The notes: a model not told the origin generated them from the sequence alone. Counted from the first letter of the stretch, positions 44,492 through 53,600 are shown. The stretch: 64,000 nucleotides of DNA from Cellulomonas soli (GCF_013409305.1 NZ_JACBZJ010000001.1:2976001-3040000); one strand, 5' to 3'. Numbers and translations are program-made.

Positions 44492-46098
44492 CCGCCGATG
44501 TCGACCTGGTCGGCCCCGACGAGGTCGGCCAGATCCCCGCCGCGCGCTCGATCCGGCGCTACACCACCGGCGCGGCCAACGCCCGCAGCGGAGCGCAGCT
44601 CGGCACGGTGCTCCAGGACGTCTACTACGCGATCATCACGCTCGCCATCAGCGTCGCGATCGCCCTCGGCCTCGCGCAGCAGCTGCGGGTCTCGCTGCCG
44701 CCCGCCCCGGACGTGGTCGCTCCGCGGGGGCTGAGCCTGCCCACCCTCGTCACCGTCGTGATCGTCGGGCTCGTCGGGGTGCTGCTGTCGCTCGCGGGCC
44801 GGCTCGGCCCGATCGGGGCCGGCGGTGCGGAGGCCACCTGGTGGCTCGGCCTGCCGGTGGACCGACGCGGCCTGCTGCGTCCCGCCGCGAGGCGGCTTCC
44901 CGCGCTCGCGGCCCTGGTCGGCGCGGTGCTGGTGGCACTCCTCGACGCGGGACTGCTCGCCGACTCCCCGGCACGCGTCGTCCAGGTCGCCGTGACCTCC
45001 GGGCTCGTGGCGGCCGCCGTCGTGCTGCTGGCCGGGCTCGCACAGTCGCTGGGCGTGGCCCGACGCTCGACAGCGCTCGCGGGCGACCTCGTGCTCGTCG
45101 CGGCGCCGTTCGCCGCGCTGGGCAGCGCGCTGGCCGCCGTGCACCTTGAGCGCGTGCCGACGCTCGCGTGGCCCTTCGTGGTCGTGCTGGGCGTCGGTGT
45201 GGCTGCGCTCGCGGTGGTCGTCGACCGGCGGCTCGACCGGGTGCCGGCGCGGACGCTGCGGGAGAGCGGGTCCGTGGCCAGCCAGGCGGTCGGGGCGATG
45301 GTGTCGCTCGACTCGCGTGAGCTCGGTCGGGCCCTCAGCGACGGCACGGCGCGCGCGACCCGGCGGCGGCTGTCGCGGCTGCGGACGGCTCGGGGGCCGG
45401 CGTCGGCGCTCGTCACGACCGACCTGGTGGTGCTGCGCAGGTCCACACGGCACGTCGTGCAGCTGGTCGTCACGGCGCTGATCCCCGTGCTGGTCTCGAC
45501 GGTGCCGCAGCTGGCGAGCACGGCGGGGGTCCTGCTCTCGCTCCTGGTCGCGGGATACGTCGCGCAGAGCGCCACGGGCGAGGGCGCCCGGCGGGCCGAG
45601 ATGGTTCCGGCGCTCGACCGGCTCCTGCCGTTGGAGGCCCGCACGGTGCGTCGGCTGCGGATGGTGGTGCCGGCCGCCGTGATGGCGCTGTGGTCGCTCG
45701 TCGTGTTCGCCGCCGTGGGCCGGTGGGCGGGGGACGTGGCGGGCTGGATGGCGCTCGGCCTGGCGGCGACTCCCGTGTGGGCGGCCGCAGCCGTGCGCTC
45801 GGCGTACCGGGCCTCTCCGGACTGGGGTGCCCCGCTGGTCTCGACGCCGATGGGTGCGCTGCCGTCGGGCGTCGGCTCGGTCATCGCGCGTGGCCCCGAC
45901 GTCGTCGTGCTGGGCCTGCTGCCGGTGTGGATCGCGCTGCTGGTGCGGACCGTGACACCGGTGATGCTCGGCGCGCAGATCACGTGCGCGTTGATCGCGG
46001 TGATGGTCGCCTCCTCGATCCACAAGGGCGGGCTCCTGGAACGGATGATGGACGCCTCGGGGGAGCAGGCGGGTCGACCGACGGACACCAAGCGGTGA
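44488..46098 (+). CDS. Polytopic membrane protein, DUF6297-like ABC permease
   Basis: 536 residues with about ten to twelve hydrophobic segments. A hydrophilic N-terminus of ~40 residues ending RSIRRYTTGAANARSGAQLG precedes YYAIITLAISVAIALGLAQQL. A charged middle region (about 250-310, ARATRRRLSRLRTARG) divides two membrane halves. I recognise no catalytic motif. Position and 4-base overlap with the ATPase make it the permease of that system; the DUF6297 label is an impression. GTG start within GTGA. Confidence 0.75.
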   Translation: MTADVDLVGPDEVGQIPAARSIRRYTTGAANARSGAQLGTVLQDVYYAIITLAISVAIALGLAQQLRVSLPPAPDVVAPRGLSLPTLVTVVIVGLVGVLLSLAGRLGPIGAGGAEATWWLGLPVDRRGLLRPAARRLPALAALVGAVLVALLDAGLLADSPARVVQVAVTSGLVAAAVVLLAGLAQSLGVARRSTALAGDLVLVAAPFAALGSALAAVHLERVPTLAWPFVVVLGVGVAALAVVVDRRLDRVPARTLRESGSVASQAVGAMVSLDSRELGRALSDGTARATRRRLSRLRTARGPASALVTTDLVVLRRSTRHVVQLVVTALIPVLVSTVPQLASTAGVLLSLLVAGYVAQSATGEGARRAEMVPALDRLLPLEARTVRRLRMVVPAAVMALWSLVVFAAVGRWAGDVAGWMALGLAATPVWAAAAVRSAYRASPDWGAPLVSTPMGALPSGVGSVIARGPDVVVLGLLPVWIALLVRTVTPVMLGAQITCALIAVMVASSIHKGGLLERMMDASGEQAGRPTDTKR

Positions 46099-46676
46099 CG
46101 AGGATAGTCGCGGGCGTCGCCGGCGGTCGTGCGCTGCAGGTCCCGCCCAAGGGCACCCGCCCGACGAGCGAGCGCGTGCGCGAGGCCCTGTTCTCGCGGC
46201 TGGAGCACCTCGACGTGGTCGACGACGCCGTCGTGCTGGACCTGTTCGCCGGTTCGGGCGCGCTCGGCCTGGAGGCGGCGAGCCGTGGTGCCCGCGCGGT
46301 GACCCTCGTCGAGGGGGCGCGACCCGCAGCGGAGGTGTGCCGACGCAACGTGGCCGCCACGGGCCTGGGCGGACGGGTGTCGGTGGTCCTCGACCGGGTC
46401 GAGCGTTTCGTGCAGCGCGTGCCCGTCGAGCCCTGGGACCTCGTGCTCGTGGACCCGCCGTACGACCTGTCGGAGGAGCTCCTGGGCGACGTGCTGCGCG
46501 CGGTGCTGCCCGGCCTGCGGGAGGGTGCGGTCGTCATGGTCGAACGGTCCACGCGCACGCCCGAGCCGACGTGGCCGGACGGGCTCGTGCGGTTCGACGA
46601 CCGTGGCTACGGCGAGACGCGGGTGTGGTTCGCCGAGCCCGCCGAGCCGGCCTCCGGGTCGCCGTCCGGTCGCTGA
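46095..46676 (+). CDS. rsmD: 16S rRNA (guanine(966)-N2)-methyltransferase
   Basis: 193 residues. RIVAGVAGGRALQVPPKGTRPTSERVREALFSRLEH is the family's N-terminal block, VLDLFAGSGALGLEAASRGA is SAM motif I, and LVDPPYDLS carries the DPPY motif for N-methylation of guanine. It modifies G966 of 16S rRNA during 30S assembly. GTG start overlaps the permease stop by 4 bases. The 3' 70 bases overlap the convergent GNAT gene. Confidence 0.93.
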   Translation: MTRIVAGVAGGRALQVPPKGTRPTSERVREALFSRLEHLDVVDDAVVLDLFAGSGALGLEAASRGARAVTLVEGARPAAEVCRRNVAATGLGGRVSVVLDRVERFVQRVPVEPWDLVLVDPPYDLSEELLGDVLRAVLPGLREGAVVMVERSTRTPEPTWPDGLVRFDDRGYGETRVWFAEPAEPASGSPSGR

Positions 46677-47290
46677 GCGACGGGCTGCGCAGGCGCGCGC
46701 ACGAGGATCTCCAGTGAGGGTCCGGGCTCGTCGAGCAGCACGGTGCCCGCCGAGGTGAACCCCAGCGCCGTGTAGAAGCCGACGTTCCCGGGATCGGTGG
46801 TCCCCAGGTGCGCGCCGTTCCCGGCGTCGGTGAGCACGGCGAGCCCGTGCCGCACGAGCCTCGCTCCGAGGCCCGTGCCCTGAAGACCGGGATCGACCCC
46901 CAGGTAGTTCAGGTACGCGCTCGGTCCGCTCGGGAACAGCGGTGCGGACGACCTGAGCGCGGAGCGGACCTGGACGGCGCGATCCTGGCCGACCAGAGCG
47001 GCCAGCACGCCCGCCGAGGTCGGCAGCGTGGCCGGTCGGGGTGTCGACGAGGCGCCCGCACGAATCCACGCCGCGACCGCGACGACGGTGCCACCGGTCT
47101 CGACGACGTGCACCACGCCGTCGGACAGGTAGCGCTCGAGGGAGGGTGCGAGCCAGGCCGCGCACGCCTCGTCGCGGGTGGCGGCGTCGGGGAACACCCA
47201 GGTCATCAGCGGGTTCGGGTGGTACGCCCGGGCCAGGACGGTGCGGATCGCCGGCAGGTCGCGGGTCTCGGCGTCGCGCAGCGTGGGCAT
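46607..47290 (-). CDS. GNAT-family N-acetyltransferase
   Basis: 227 residues. LRDAETRDLPAIRTVLARAY opens the domain, AYLNYLGVDPGLQGTGLGARLVRHGL is the acetyl-CoA loop, and TTDPGNVGFYTALGFTSAGTV the C-terminal strand-helix. The last ~25 residues (from QPVAQRPDG) are an extension coded within the overlap with rsmD. ATG 47290 has TACCGT (minus strand, 47296-47301) 5 bases upstream. Substrate unknown. Divergent from the coaD unit. Confidence 0.86.
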   Translation of the reverse strand: MPTLRDAETRDLPAIRTVLARAYHPNPLMTWVFPDAATRDEACAAWLAPSLERYLSDGVVHVVETGGTVVAVAAWIRAGASSTPRPATLPTSAGVLAALVGQDRAVQVRSALRSSAPLFPSGPSAYLNYLGVDPGLQGTGLGARLVRHGLAVLTDAGNGAHLGTTDPGNVGFYTALGFTSAGTVLLDEPGPSLEILVRAPAQPVAQRPDGDPEAGSAGSANHTRVSP

Positions 47291-47319
47291 GTCTGACGGT
47301 AGCGTCCGACGCCCTCACC

Positions 47320-47335
47320 TAGGTTGGGACCCATG
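47320..47335 (+). promoter_or_regulatory. Leaderless-type promoter of the coaD unit
   Basis: TAGGTT (47320-47325) is followed after 7 bases by an ATG at 47333. That ATG opens a 10-codon frame rather than coaD itself. No good ribosome site precedes coaD, so initiation may occur at the short frame. Confidence 0.5.
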
Positions 47336-47365
47336 AACGTGCGTGCGACGAGGTCCGGCTCATGA
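47333..47365 (+). CDS. Possible 10-codon leader peptide coupled to coaD
   Basis: ATG at 47333 reads MNVRATRSGS and stops with TGA at 47363-47365, overlapping the coaD ATG (47362) in an ATGA. It lies at the expected leaderless transcript start. It may be a device to deliver ribosomes to coaD by termination-reinitiation. No peptide function is implied, and translation is unproven. Confidence 0.45.
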   Translation: MNVRATRSGS

Positions 47366-47862
47366 CTCTGGCGGTCTGCCCGGGTTCGTTCGACCCGATC
47401 ACGCGAGGTCACCTCGACGTGGTCCTGCGGGCGCGGTCGATGTTCGACGAGGTCGTGGTCGCCGTGGCGCGCAACTCCTCGAAATCGGCGCTCCTGCCGG
47501 CCGAGCGTCGCGTCGAGCTGGCTCGTGCAGCGCTCGCCGACGTCGACGGCGTGCGCGTGGAGGCCGTGGACGGACTGCTCGCGGACTTCGTGCGTACGGT
47601 GGGTGCGCAGGCGGTCGTCAAGGGCCTGCGCGGTGGCGCGGACTTCGATGCCGAGGTACCCATGGCGTTGATGAACCGGCACCTGTCCGGTGTCGAGACG
47701 GTGTTCGTGGTGGGTGACCCCGCACTCGCGCACGTCGCGTCGTCGCTGGTCAAGGACGTGGCACGGTTCGGCGGCCCGATCGAGGACCTGGTTCCGCCCG
47801 GCGTCGCCGCGGCGGTCCGGGAGGCGCTGGGTCTGCCCGCGCCGGGAGGAGAGGCACGATGA
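47362..47862 (+). CDS. coaD: Phosphopantetheine adenylyltransferase
   Basis: 166 residues. It transfers AMP to 4'-phosphopantetheine in coenzyme A synthesis. The nucleotidyltransferase motif is GSFDPITRGH (8-17, T/HxGH type). VVKGLRGGADFDAEVPMALMNRHLSGVETVF is the conserved substrate region, and SSLVKDVARFGG the C-terminal ISSS-like block. ATG 47362 overlaps the stop of a short upstream frame. Its own stop overlaps the next start (ATGA). Confidence 0.96.
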   Translation: MTLAVCPGSFDPITRGHLDVVLRARSMFDEVVVAVARNSSKSALLPAERRVELARAALADVDGVRVEAVDGLLADFVRTVGAQAVVKGLRGGADFDAEVPMALMNRHLSGVETVFVVGDPALAHVASSLVKDVARFGGPIEDLVPPGVAAAVREALGLPAPGGEAR

Positions 47863-48356
47863 GCGACCACGAGGACCCCACGACGCGGCCGGAGGGCCTG
47901 ACCGGTGTGCTGGACGCGATCGCGTCGGCCGTGGAGCAGGCGCGAGCGATGCCGATGTCGTCCTCGGTGCTGGTGAACCGTGCCGAGCTTCTCGACCTGG
48001 TCGACCAGGCGCACGAGGTGCTGCCGTCGCAGCTGGCACGCGCCGACGAGGTGCTTGCGGACGCCGACGCCGCCCGGGCCGCCGCCCAGGCGGAGGCCGA
48101 CGGGATCCTCGAGCGTGCACGGGCGAGGGCCGCCGCGCTGGTCGAGGACGAGGCCGTGGTCCGGGCCGCGCACGAGCGTGCGGCGCAGGTCGTGGCCGAG
48201 GCGGAGGAGACCGCGGCGCAGCTGCGCAGGGACGCCGACGACTACTGCGACCGCCGGCTGGCCGACTTCGAGATCGACCTGGGCAAGGTGCTCAGCCAGG
48301 TGCAGGCGGGTCGAGCGAAGCTCGCCGGGCGGCTGGGGGACGACACGCTCGGCTGA
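47859..48356 (+). CDS. Coiled-coil (DivIVA-like) protein
   Basis: 165 residues, acidic. After a short N-terminal region comes a long Ala/Glu/Arg coiled coil (about 55-130: LADADAARAAAQAEADGILERARARAAALVEDE). No membrane segment. Its constant place between coaD and yceD in actinobacteria, and resemblance to the coil of DivIVA-type proteins, suggest a cell-division or cytoskeletal scaffold; unproven. ATG overlaps the coaD stop by 4 bases. Confidence 0.82.
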   Translation: MSDHEDPTTRPEGLTGVLDAIASAVEQARAMPMSSSVLVNRAELLDLVDQAHEVLPSQLARADEVLADADAARAAAQAEADGILERARARAAALVEDEAVVRAAHERAAQVVAEAEETAAQLRRDADDYCDRRLADFEIDLGKVLSQVQAGRAKLAGRLGDDTLG

Positions 48357-48480
48357 GCGAGCGGCTGGGAGAGCACCGGATCGCGCGCCACGATTTTGGG
48401 GCGGACCCGCCGGTGCCGTAGGGTTATCCGTTGGTCCTGCCGGTCATGGCGTGGACCGAGATCGACGAGGGGACCGGACC

Positions 48481-49056
48481 GTGCAGCGCCCTGTTCACCT
48501 CGATCCCCGCTCGCCCTTCGTGCTCGAGACACACGAGCTCGGTCGACGTCCGGGATCGACGAGGACGGTGCAGCGCACCGTCACGGCCCCGGCCGATCTC
48601 GGTACCGACGTGATCGGCGTCCCTCCCGGGACCGACGTCGAGCTGGACCTGAGGCTCGAGGCGGTCATGGAAGGGGTCCTGGTCACCGGAACCATCCGGG
48701 GCCGGGCGGTCGGGGAGTGCGTGCGCTGCCTGGGCGAGGTCGTCGACGATGTCGACGTCTCGCTCACGGAGCTCTACGTCTATCCCGAGCGCGCGGCGGT
48801 CGCCCTGCAGGACGGCGACGACGAGGAGGACGTGCGCGAGCTCGAGGGCGACCTGGTCGACATCGAGCCCGCGCTGCGTGACGCGGTGGTGCCAGCACTG
48901 CCGTTCCGGCCGCTGTGCCGTCCCGACTGCCCGGGCCTGTGCCCGGAGTGCGGGGCGCGCCTGGCGGACGAGCCCGACCACGGGCATGAGACGCTAGACC
49001 CTCGGTGGTCCGCCCTCGGCGGCCTGCTGAGCAATGACGAGACGAAAGAGAGCTAG
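48481..49056 (+). CDS. yceD: DUF177/YceD family protein
   Basis: 191 residues. The beta-rich body has [29 protein letters not shown] sequence ([17 protein letters not shown]) and the acidic [18 protein letters not shown]. The C-terminus has [16 protein letters not shown], a cysteine cluster likely to bind zinc. YceD is nearly always cotranscribed with rpmF and is implicated in rRNA metabolism; details are not established. GTG 48481 follows GAGGGGA by about 8 bases. A TAGGGT element at 48419-48424 could be the promoter. Confidence 0.9.
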   Translation: MQRPVHLDPRSPFVLETHELGRRPGSTRTVQRTVTAPADLGTDVIGVPPGTDVELDLRLEAVMEGVLVTGTIRGRAVGECVRCLGEVVDDVDVSLTELYVYPERAAVALQDGDDEEDVRELEGDLVDIEPALRDAVVPALPFRPLCRPDCPGLCPECGARLADEPDHGHETLDPRWSALGGLLSNDETKES

Positions 49057-49058
49057 CC

Positions 49059-49256
49059 GTGGCTGTTCCGAAGCGCAAGATGTCGCGCAGCAACACCCGT
49101 GCGCGTCGCTCGCAGTGGAAGACCACTGCCACGACCCTCACGGCCTGCCCCCAGTGCCACGCGAACAAGCAGCCCCACACGGCCTGCCCTTCGTGCGGTG
49201 CGTACAACGGCCGCCGCTACGCCGAGGCCGTGCGCAGCGAGCACGAGGCACGCTGA
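49059..49256 (+). CDS. rpmF: 50S ribosomal protein L32
   Basis: 65 residues. [19 protein letters not shown] is the N-terminal signature. The zinc ribbon is complete, with CPQC and CPSC pairs ([25 protein letters not shown]). GTG 49059 starts 2 bases after the yceD stop with GAAAGAGAG as the ribosome site. Conserved yceD-rpmF operon. Confidence 0.98.
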   Translation: MAVPKRKMSRSNTRARRSQWKTTATTLTACPQCHANKQPHTACPSCGAYNGRRYAEAVRSEHEAR

Positions 49257-49302
49257 CACCGTCAGCATCCGCCGTGAAGCACCACGTGACCGGAGGACCG
49301 GC

Positions 49303-50013
49303 ATGAGTGCCGCGGCCGATCGACTTGTCGAGAAGCTCGGGGTCCGCCTGGACCCCGAGCTTCTCGTGCTCGCCCTGACCCATCGTTCGTTCGCGCACGA
49401 GGCCGGCGGGATCCCCACGAACGAGCGTCTGGAGTTCCTGGGGGACACCGTGCTCGGCCTCGTCGTGACCGAGGCGCTGTACCGGACGTACCCGGCGCAG
49501 TCCGAGGGCGACCTGGCGAAGATGCGTGCCGCGACCGTGTCGCAGCGTGCGCTCGCACAGGTGGCCCGCGAGCTGGACCTGGGCTCCTACGTGCTGCTCG
49601 GCAAGGGCGAGCTGGCCACGGGTGGGCGGGACAAGGACTCGATCCTGTCCGACACGCTCGAGGCGGTCTTCGGCGCGGTGTACCTCGCGCACGGCCTGGA
49701 GCAGGCGCGCACGCTCGTGAGCGGGCTCGTCGGGCCGACGTTGCTCGCGGCGGCGGACCTGGGTGCCGGCCTGGACTGGAAGACCTCCTTGCAGGAGCTC
49801 TCCGCCCAGCTGGGCCTGGGTGCACCCAGCTACGACGTCGTGGGCGAGGGCCCCGACCATGCGCGCACGTTCACTGCGCACGCCGTCGTCGGCGGCCAGG
49901 TGCGCGGGTCGGGGACCGGCCCGGCCAAGAAGCTCGCGGAGCAGGACGCAGCCGCGGCTGCCTACCGTGGCCTCGAGGCGCTCCGGGCCGAGTCCGCACC
50001 GGCACGTTCCTGA
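49303..50013 (+). CDS. rnc: Ribonuclease III
   Basis: 236 residues. The catalytic domain holds the signature [13 protein letters not shown] (40-52), with further acidic ligands in [13 protein letters not shown] double-stranded RNA-binding domain is at about 160-232 ([32 protein letters not shown]). It processes rRNA precursors. ATG 49303 has GGAGGACC upstream. Between rpmF and mutM, as usual in actinobacteria. Confidence 0.97.
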   Translation: MSAAADRLVEKLGVRLDPELLVLALTHRSFAHEAGGIPTNERLEFLGDTVLGLVVTEALYRTYPAQSEGDLAKMRAATVSQRALAQVARELDLGSYVLLGKGELATGGRDKDSILSDTLEAVFGAVYLAHGLEQARTLVSGLVGPTLLAAADLGAGLDWKTSLQELSAQLGLGAPSYDVVGEGPDHARTFTAHAVVGGQVRGSGTGPAKKLAEQDAAAAAYRGLEALRAESAPARS

Positions 50014-50049
50014 ACGACCTGCCGTTGCCGCACCGTGTGAGGGTCTCCC

Positions 50050-50967
50050 GTGCCTGAGCTGCCCGAGGTCGAGACCGTCCGTGACGGGCTCGAGCGCCAC
50101 GTGCTGGGGCGCGGTGTGACCGCGGTCGACGTGCGCCGGGCGTACTCGGTGCGCCGGCACGAGGCGGGCCCGCTCGACCTGGTCGGACGGCTGCGTGGAC
50201 GCACCCTGACCGCGGCGGCGCGACGCGGGAAGTTCCTGTGGCTGCTGCTCGACGAGCCCGAGGAGGGCGGCGACGCCCTGCTCGTGCACCTGGGGATGAG
50301 CGGGCAGCTGCTCGTCCGGCACGAGGCGGCGGTCGAGCAGGCCGCCGGTCACCCGCACCTGCGGGTGCGGATCGGTCTGGACGACGGGTCGGTGCTCGAC
50401 TTCGTCGACCAGCGCACGTTCGGCCACCTGAGCGTGCACGAGCTCGTGGCGACGCCCGACGGCGCGGCAGGCGGCGCCGGCTCCCCGCTCGCCGCGGTGC
50501 CCGGACCGGTCGCGCACATCGCCCGCGACCTGCTCGACCCGGCGCTGGACCGAGGTGCGCTCGTGGCGGCCGTGCGGGCGCGGCGCACCGGGATCAAGCG
50601 TGCGCTGCTGGACCAGACGACGGTCTCGGGCGTCGGGAACATCTACGCCGACGAGGGGCTGTGGCGCGCCCGGCTGCACTTCGACCGGCCCACCGCCGCG
50701 CTCACCCGGGCCGAGGTCGGGCGGGCGCTCGACGGGGCCCGTGAGGTGATGGCCGAGGCGCTCGCGCAGGGTGGCACGAGCTTCGACGCCCTCTACGTGA
50801 ACGTCAACGGGCAGTCGGGCTACTTCGACCGGTCCCTGGCGGTGTACGGCCAGGAGGGGCGTCCGTGCCCGCGCTGCGGGACCCTCGTGCGACGCGACGC
50901 GTTCATGAACCGGTCCGCCTACACCTGTCCCTCGTGCCAACCACGGCCACGGCGACCGCGGCCGTGA
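50050..50967 (+). CDS. mutM: Formamidopyrimidine-DNA glycosylase
   Basis: 305 residues. After Met removal the N-terminal proline is the catalytic nucleophile ([19 protein letters not shown]). The conserved lysine is in [10 protein letters not shown], and the helix-two-turn-helix in [20 protein letters not shown]. The C-terminal zinc finger has CPRC and CPSC. It excises 8-oxoguanine and nicks the DNA. GTG 50050 is chosen from the invariant start. The C-terminus is slightly extended and rich in Arg/Pro. Confidence 0.96.
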   Translation: MPELPEVETVRDGLERHVLGRGVTAVDVRRAYSVRRHEAGPLDLVGRLRGRTLTAAARRGKFLWLLLDEPEEGGDALLVHLGMSGQLLVRHEAAVEQAAGHPHLRVRIGLDDGSVLDFVDQRTFGHLSVHELVATPDGAAGGAGSPLAAVPGPVAHIARDLLDPALDRGALVAAVRARRTGIKRALLDQTTVSGVGNIYADEGLWRARLHFDRPTAALTRAEVGRALDGAREVMAEALAQGGTSFDALYVNVNGQSGYFDRSLAVYGQEGRPCPRCGTLVRRDAFMNRSAYTCPSCQPRPRRPRP

Positions 50968-50983
50968 ATAACCCCCGCGTGTA

Positions 50984-50999
50984 CGCACCCGGGGGTGCG
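50984..50999. promoter_or_regulatory. Palindrome at the devR-type promoter
   Basis: CGCACCC-GG-GGGTGCG is a perfect 7+2+7 palindrome centred about 21 bases upstream of the TACGAT -10 (51012-51017), over the expected -35. An alternative hairpin (ACCCCCG 50971-50977, CGGGGGT near 50990-50996) overlaps it. It could be an operator, or the mutM terminator, or both. Confidence 0.5.
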
Positions 51000-51023
51000 C
51001 CCGAGGCTCGGTACGATGCCTGC

Positions 51024-51704
51024 GTGTCTCCCACCAGTGCAGTGCCCGCGACCGACCGGCACCACCAGATCACCGTGATGATCATCGACGACCACGAGGT
51101 CGTGCGCCGTGGCATCGCGGAGGTCGTCGAGCGCACCGACGGCATGACGGTCGTCGCCGAGGCAGGCTCCGTCTCCGACGGCGTGCGGCGTGCGCTGCTC
51201 GTGCACCCGCAGGTGCTGCTGGTCGACCTGCAGCTTCCGGACGGCACCGGGATCGACCTGATGAAGCAGGTCAAGGAGACCCAGCCGGACGTACGTGCCA
51301 TCGTCCTGACGTCCTTCGACGACGACGACGCGCTCGCCGCGGCGCTCGACGCGGGCGCGGCGGCCTACCTGCTCAAGAGCGTGCGCGGTGCGGAGATCAC
51401 CGACGTCATCCGCGCGGTCGCGGCGGGGCGCACCCTGCTCGACGAGCGCACCGTGACCCGACGCAAGGCAGGCCACGAGGACCCGACGGAGAACCTCACC
51501 CCGAGCGAGCTGCGCGTGCTCGACCTCATCGGTGACGGCCTGTCGAACCGGGAGATCGCCGAACGGCTCGGCGTCGCGGAGAAGACCGTGAAGAACCACA
51601 TCACGTCGCTGCTGGCGAAGATGGGCCTGCAGCGCCGCACCCAGGTGGCCGCGTGGGTCGCGTCCCGCAAGCACTCCGGCTGGCGGGCCGAGCCGGGGCA
51701 CTGA
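51024..51704 (+). CDS. DevR/DosR-like response regulator (NarL family)
   Basis: 226 residues. Receiver domain (about 15-132): acidic pocket D22/D23, phosphoacceptor D68 in LLVDLQLPD, T96 and K118. LuxR-type helix-turn-helix at about 157-213: LTPSELRVLDLIGDGLSNREIAERLGVAEKTVKNHITSLLAKMGLQRR-type region, in which K187, K190 and N191 keep the spacing of the DNA-contacting K179, K182 and N183 of mycobacterial DosR. GTG 51024 has TACGAT 6 bases upstream. It faces a GAF histidine kinase, its probable partner. Likely target: the cyd operon, which has DosR-like boxes. Confidence 0.9.
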   Translation: MSPTSAVPATDRHHQITVMIIDDHEVVRRGIAEVVERTDGMTVVAEAGSVSDGVRRALLVHPQVLLVDLQLPDGTGIDLMKQVKETQPDVRAIVLTSFDDDDALAAALDAGAAAYLLKSVRGAEITDVIRAVAAGRTLLDERTVTRRKAGHEDPTENLTPSELRVLDLIGDGLSNREIAERLGVAEKTVKNHITSLLAKMGLQRRTQVAAWVASRKHSGWRAEPGH

Positions 51705-51743
51705 CCCCGGGCCGGGCCGATGGCCCCGGCCAGTCCAAGCCGG

Positions 51744-53594
51744 TCAGTCCAGCGGGGCCTGCCACACCAGCAAGGTGCCGCGCCCGTCGGGTGCGGACCC
51801 GAGGCTGAACGTGCCGCCGTGCTGACGGGCGCGTGAGGCCAGGTTGCCCGTCCCCGAGCGGCGGTCGCGGCGGTCGGGCAGGCCCGCGCCGTCGTCCTCG
51901 ACCTCGACGAGCACCGAACCCGTGGGACCGACGCCACGGACGGTCACCCGGACGGTGACCGACGAGGCGTGCGCGTGCCGGGCCGCGTTCGCCAGGCCCT
52001 CGCGCACGACCGCGACGACATCGTCGGTCAGCTCGGCGCTGATCCGCTCGTCGAGCTGGTCCTCGTCGATGTCGTGGTCCGTGCCCAGGTCCCTGCCGTC
52101 GAGCGTGAGCACGACCCCCGGCGCGAACCCGAGGCCCGTGCGCGCCAACGAGGACTCGCGCCGCAACCGTTCCGTCAGGCCCGTCGCCGCATCGGGGTCG
52201 CGCAGCGCGTAGACGATCTCGCGGATCTGGCGGACGGACCCGTCGACGTTGTCCAGCGCCTCCTCCACGATCGACAGCAGCTCGCTCGGGTCGACCCCGC
52301 GCGCGGCCCGCCTCCGTACCGTCTCGAGCTGCATGCCCGTGGCGAACAGCTGCTGGATCGCCAGGTCGTGCAGGTCACGGGCGATGCGCTCGCGCTCGTC
52401 GAGCAGGGCCGCGACGTCCTGGGCGTGCCGCGCCTCCGCCAGGACGTAGGCGAGCGCGGCCTGGGCGGCGAACGACTCCGCGGTCGTCAGGTCGCCATCC
52501 TCGAACGGCTCCCGGCCGACCCGTCGCAGCAGGATGAGCACGCCGACACCGCGGCCGGAGGTCTGCAACGGGGCGAACATCGCGGGCCCGAAGGAACGCA
52601 TGACGGGCACCCGGACCGTGCGTGAGCGGGACAGCGACGGCGTGAGCAGCCCGCGCCCCTCGGTCATCACCGTCCAGGCCCGCCCGCCCCGCGGCATCAC
52701 CGTGCCCAGCAGGGCGTCGGCGCCGTCGCCCACGGCCAGCTCGATGAACAGGTCGCCACCCATCCCGGGCAGTGCGAGCGCCGAGATGTCCGCGCCGGCG
52801 ACCTCCCGGGCCGTGCGGGCGATGTGCTCGAGGGCCTCCTCCTCGTCGATGCCCTCGAGCAGCATCGTGGTGATGTCCTGCCCGGCGCGCAGCCAGTGCT
52901 CACGGCGCGCGGCCTCGGCGTACAGCTGGGCGTTGGCGACGGCGACGCCCGCGGCGGCAGCCAGGGCGACCACCACCTGCTCGTCGGCCTGCGTGAAGCC
53001 GCCGTCCTTCTCGGACAGGTACAGCTGCCCGTACACGTGGTCGCCGACCCTGACCGAGGCACCGAGGAAGGAGCCCATCGGCGGGTGGTTCGCGGGGAAG
53101 CCGCGGAAGGCCGGATGGTGGCGCAGGTCCGACAGGCGCAGGGCACCCTCGGCGGGGATCTGGCCGAGCACGCCCTGGGCGTGCGGCGCGGACTGCAGCA
53201 TGCGGGCCAGCGCGGTCGGCATGCCGGTGTACACGAAGGTCGTCGACACCCCGTGCGGGTCGAGGACGTTGATCGCGCCGTACCGGGCGCCCGTGAGCTC
53301 GGCGGAGACCCGCACGAACTGGTTGAGCACGGCGGGCAGGTCCAGCTCGCTGGCGACCGTCAGGATCGCCTGCATGAGGTCGGTGAGGCCGTCGCCGGTG
53401 AGGTCGACCGTCGGGCCGTCGACCTCGGTCAGCACGCCGCCGGTGCGGATCCCTCCGCGCGAGCGGCCCGGGCCGCTGCCGTCACGGAGCTGCTCCTCGT
53501 GGAGGGCGTCGCGGTCCGGGCTGTGCACTGGGGTGTCTCCGTCTCGGTCCGTCAGGGGTGCCGCGGTGCCCGGTCGGGTCTCCCGGGCTCTCAC
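51744..53594 (-). CDS. GAF-domain sensor histidine kinase, DevS/DosS-like
   Basis: 616 residues. Two GAF domains (about 75-220 and 235-385), then a HisKA_3 dimerisation domain with the phospho-histidine in ERIARDLHDLAIQQLFATG, and a HATPase_c domain with VREGLANAARHA and EDDGAGLPD. No membrane segments. DevS and DosT carry haem in the first GAF and sense O2, NO and CO; I cannot confirm the haem histidine here. GTG 53594 lies 7 bases after the cydC stop; GTG 53528 with GGAG upstream is a good alternative. It is the last gene of the cydABDC strand and converges on its presumed response regulator. Confidence 0.88.
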   Translation of the reverse strand: MRARETRPGTAAPLTDRDGDTPVHSPDRDALHEEQLRDGSGPGRSRGGIRTGGVLTEVDGPTVDLTGDGLTDLMQAILTVASELDLPAVLNQFVRVSAELTGARYGAINVLDPHGVSTTFVYTGMPTALARMLQSAPHAQGVLGQIPAEGALRLSDLRHHPAFRGFPANHPPMGSFLGASVRVGDHVYGQLYLSEKDGGFTQADEQVVVALAAAAGVAVANAQLYAEAARREHWLRAGQDITTMLLEGIDEEEALEHIARTAREVAGADISALALPGMGGDLFIELAVGDGADALLGTVMPRGGRAWTVMTEGRGLLTPSLSRSRTVRVPVMRSFGPAMFAPLQTSGRGVGVLILLRRVGREPFEDGDLTTAESFAAQAALAYVLAEARHAQDVAALLDERERIARDLHDLAIQQLFATGMQLETVRRRAARGVDPSELLSIVEEALDNVDGSVRQIREIVYALRDPDAATGLTERLRRESSLARTGLGFAPGVVLTLDGRDLGTDHDIDEDQLDERISAELTDDVVAVVREGLANAARHAHASSVTVRVTVRGVGPTGSVLVEVEDDGAGLPDRRDRRSGTGNLASRARQHGGTFSLGSAPDGRGTLLVWQAPLD

Positions 53595-53600
53595 GTGGTG

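Noticed and set aside
47859..48356. Assigning this coiled-coil protein as DivIVA/Wag31
   Set aside because: It lacks the N-terminal DivIVA membrane-targeting motif; only the coil and position are similar.
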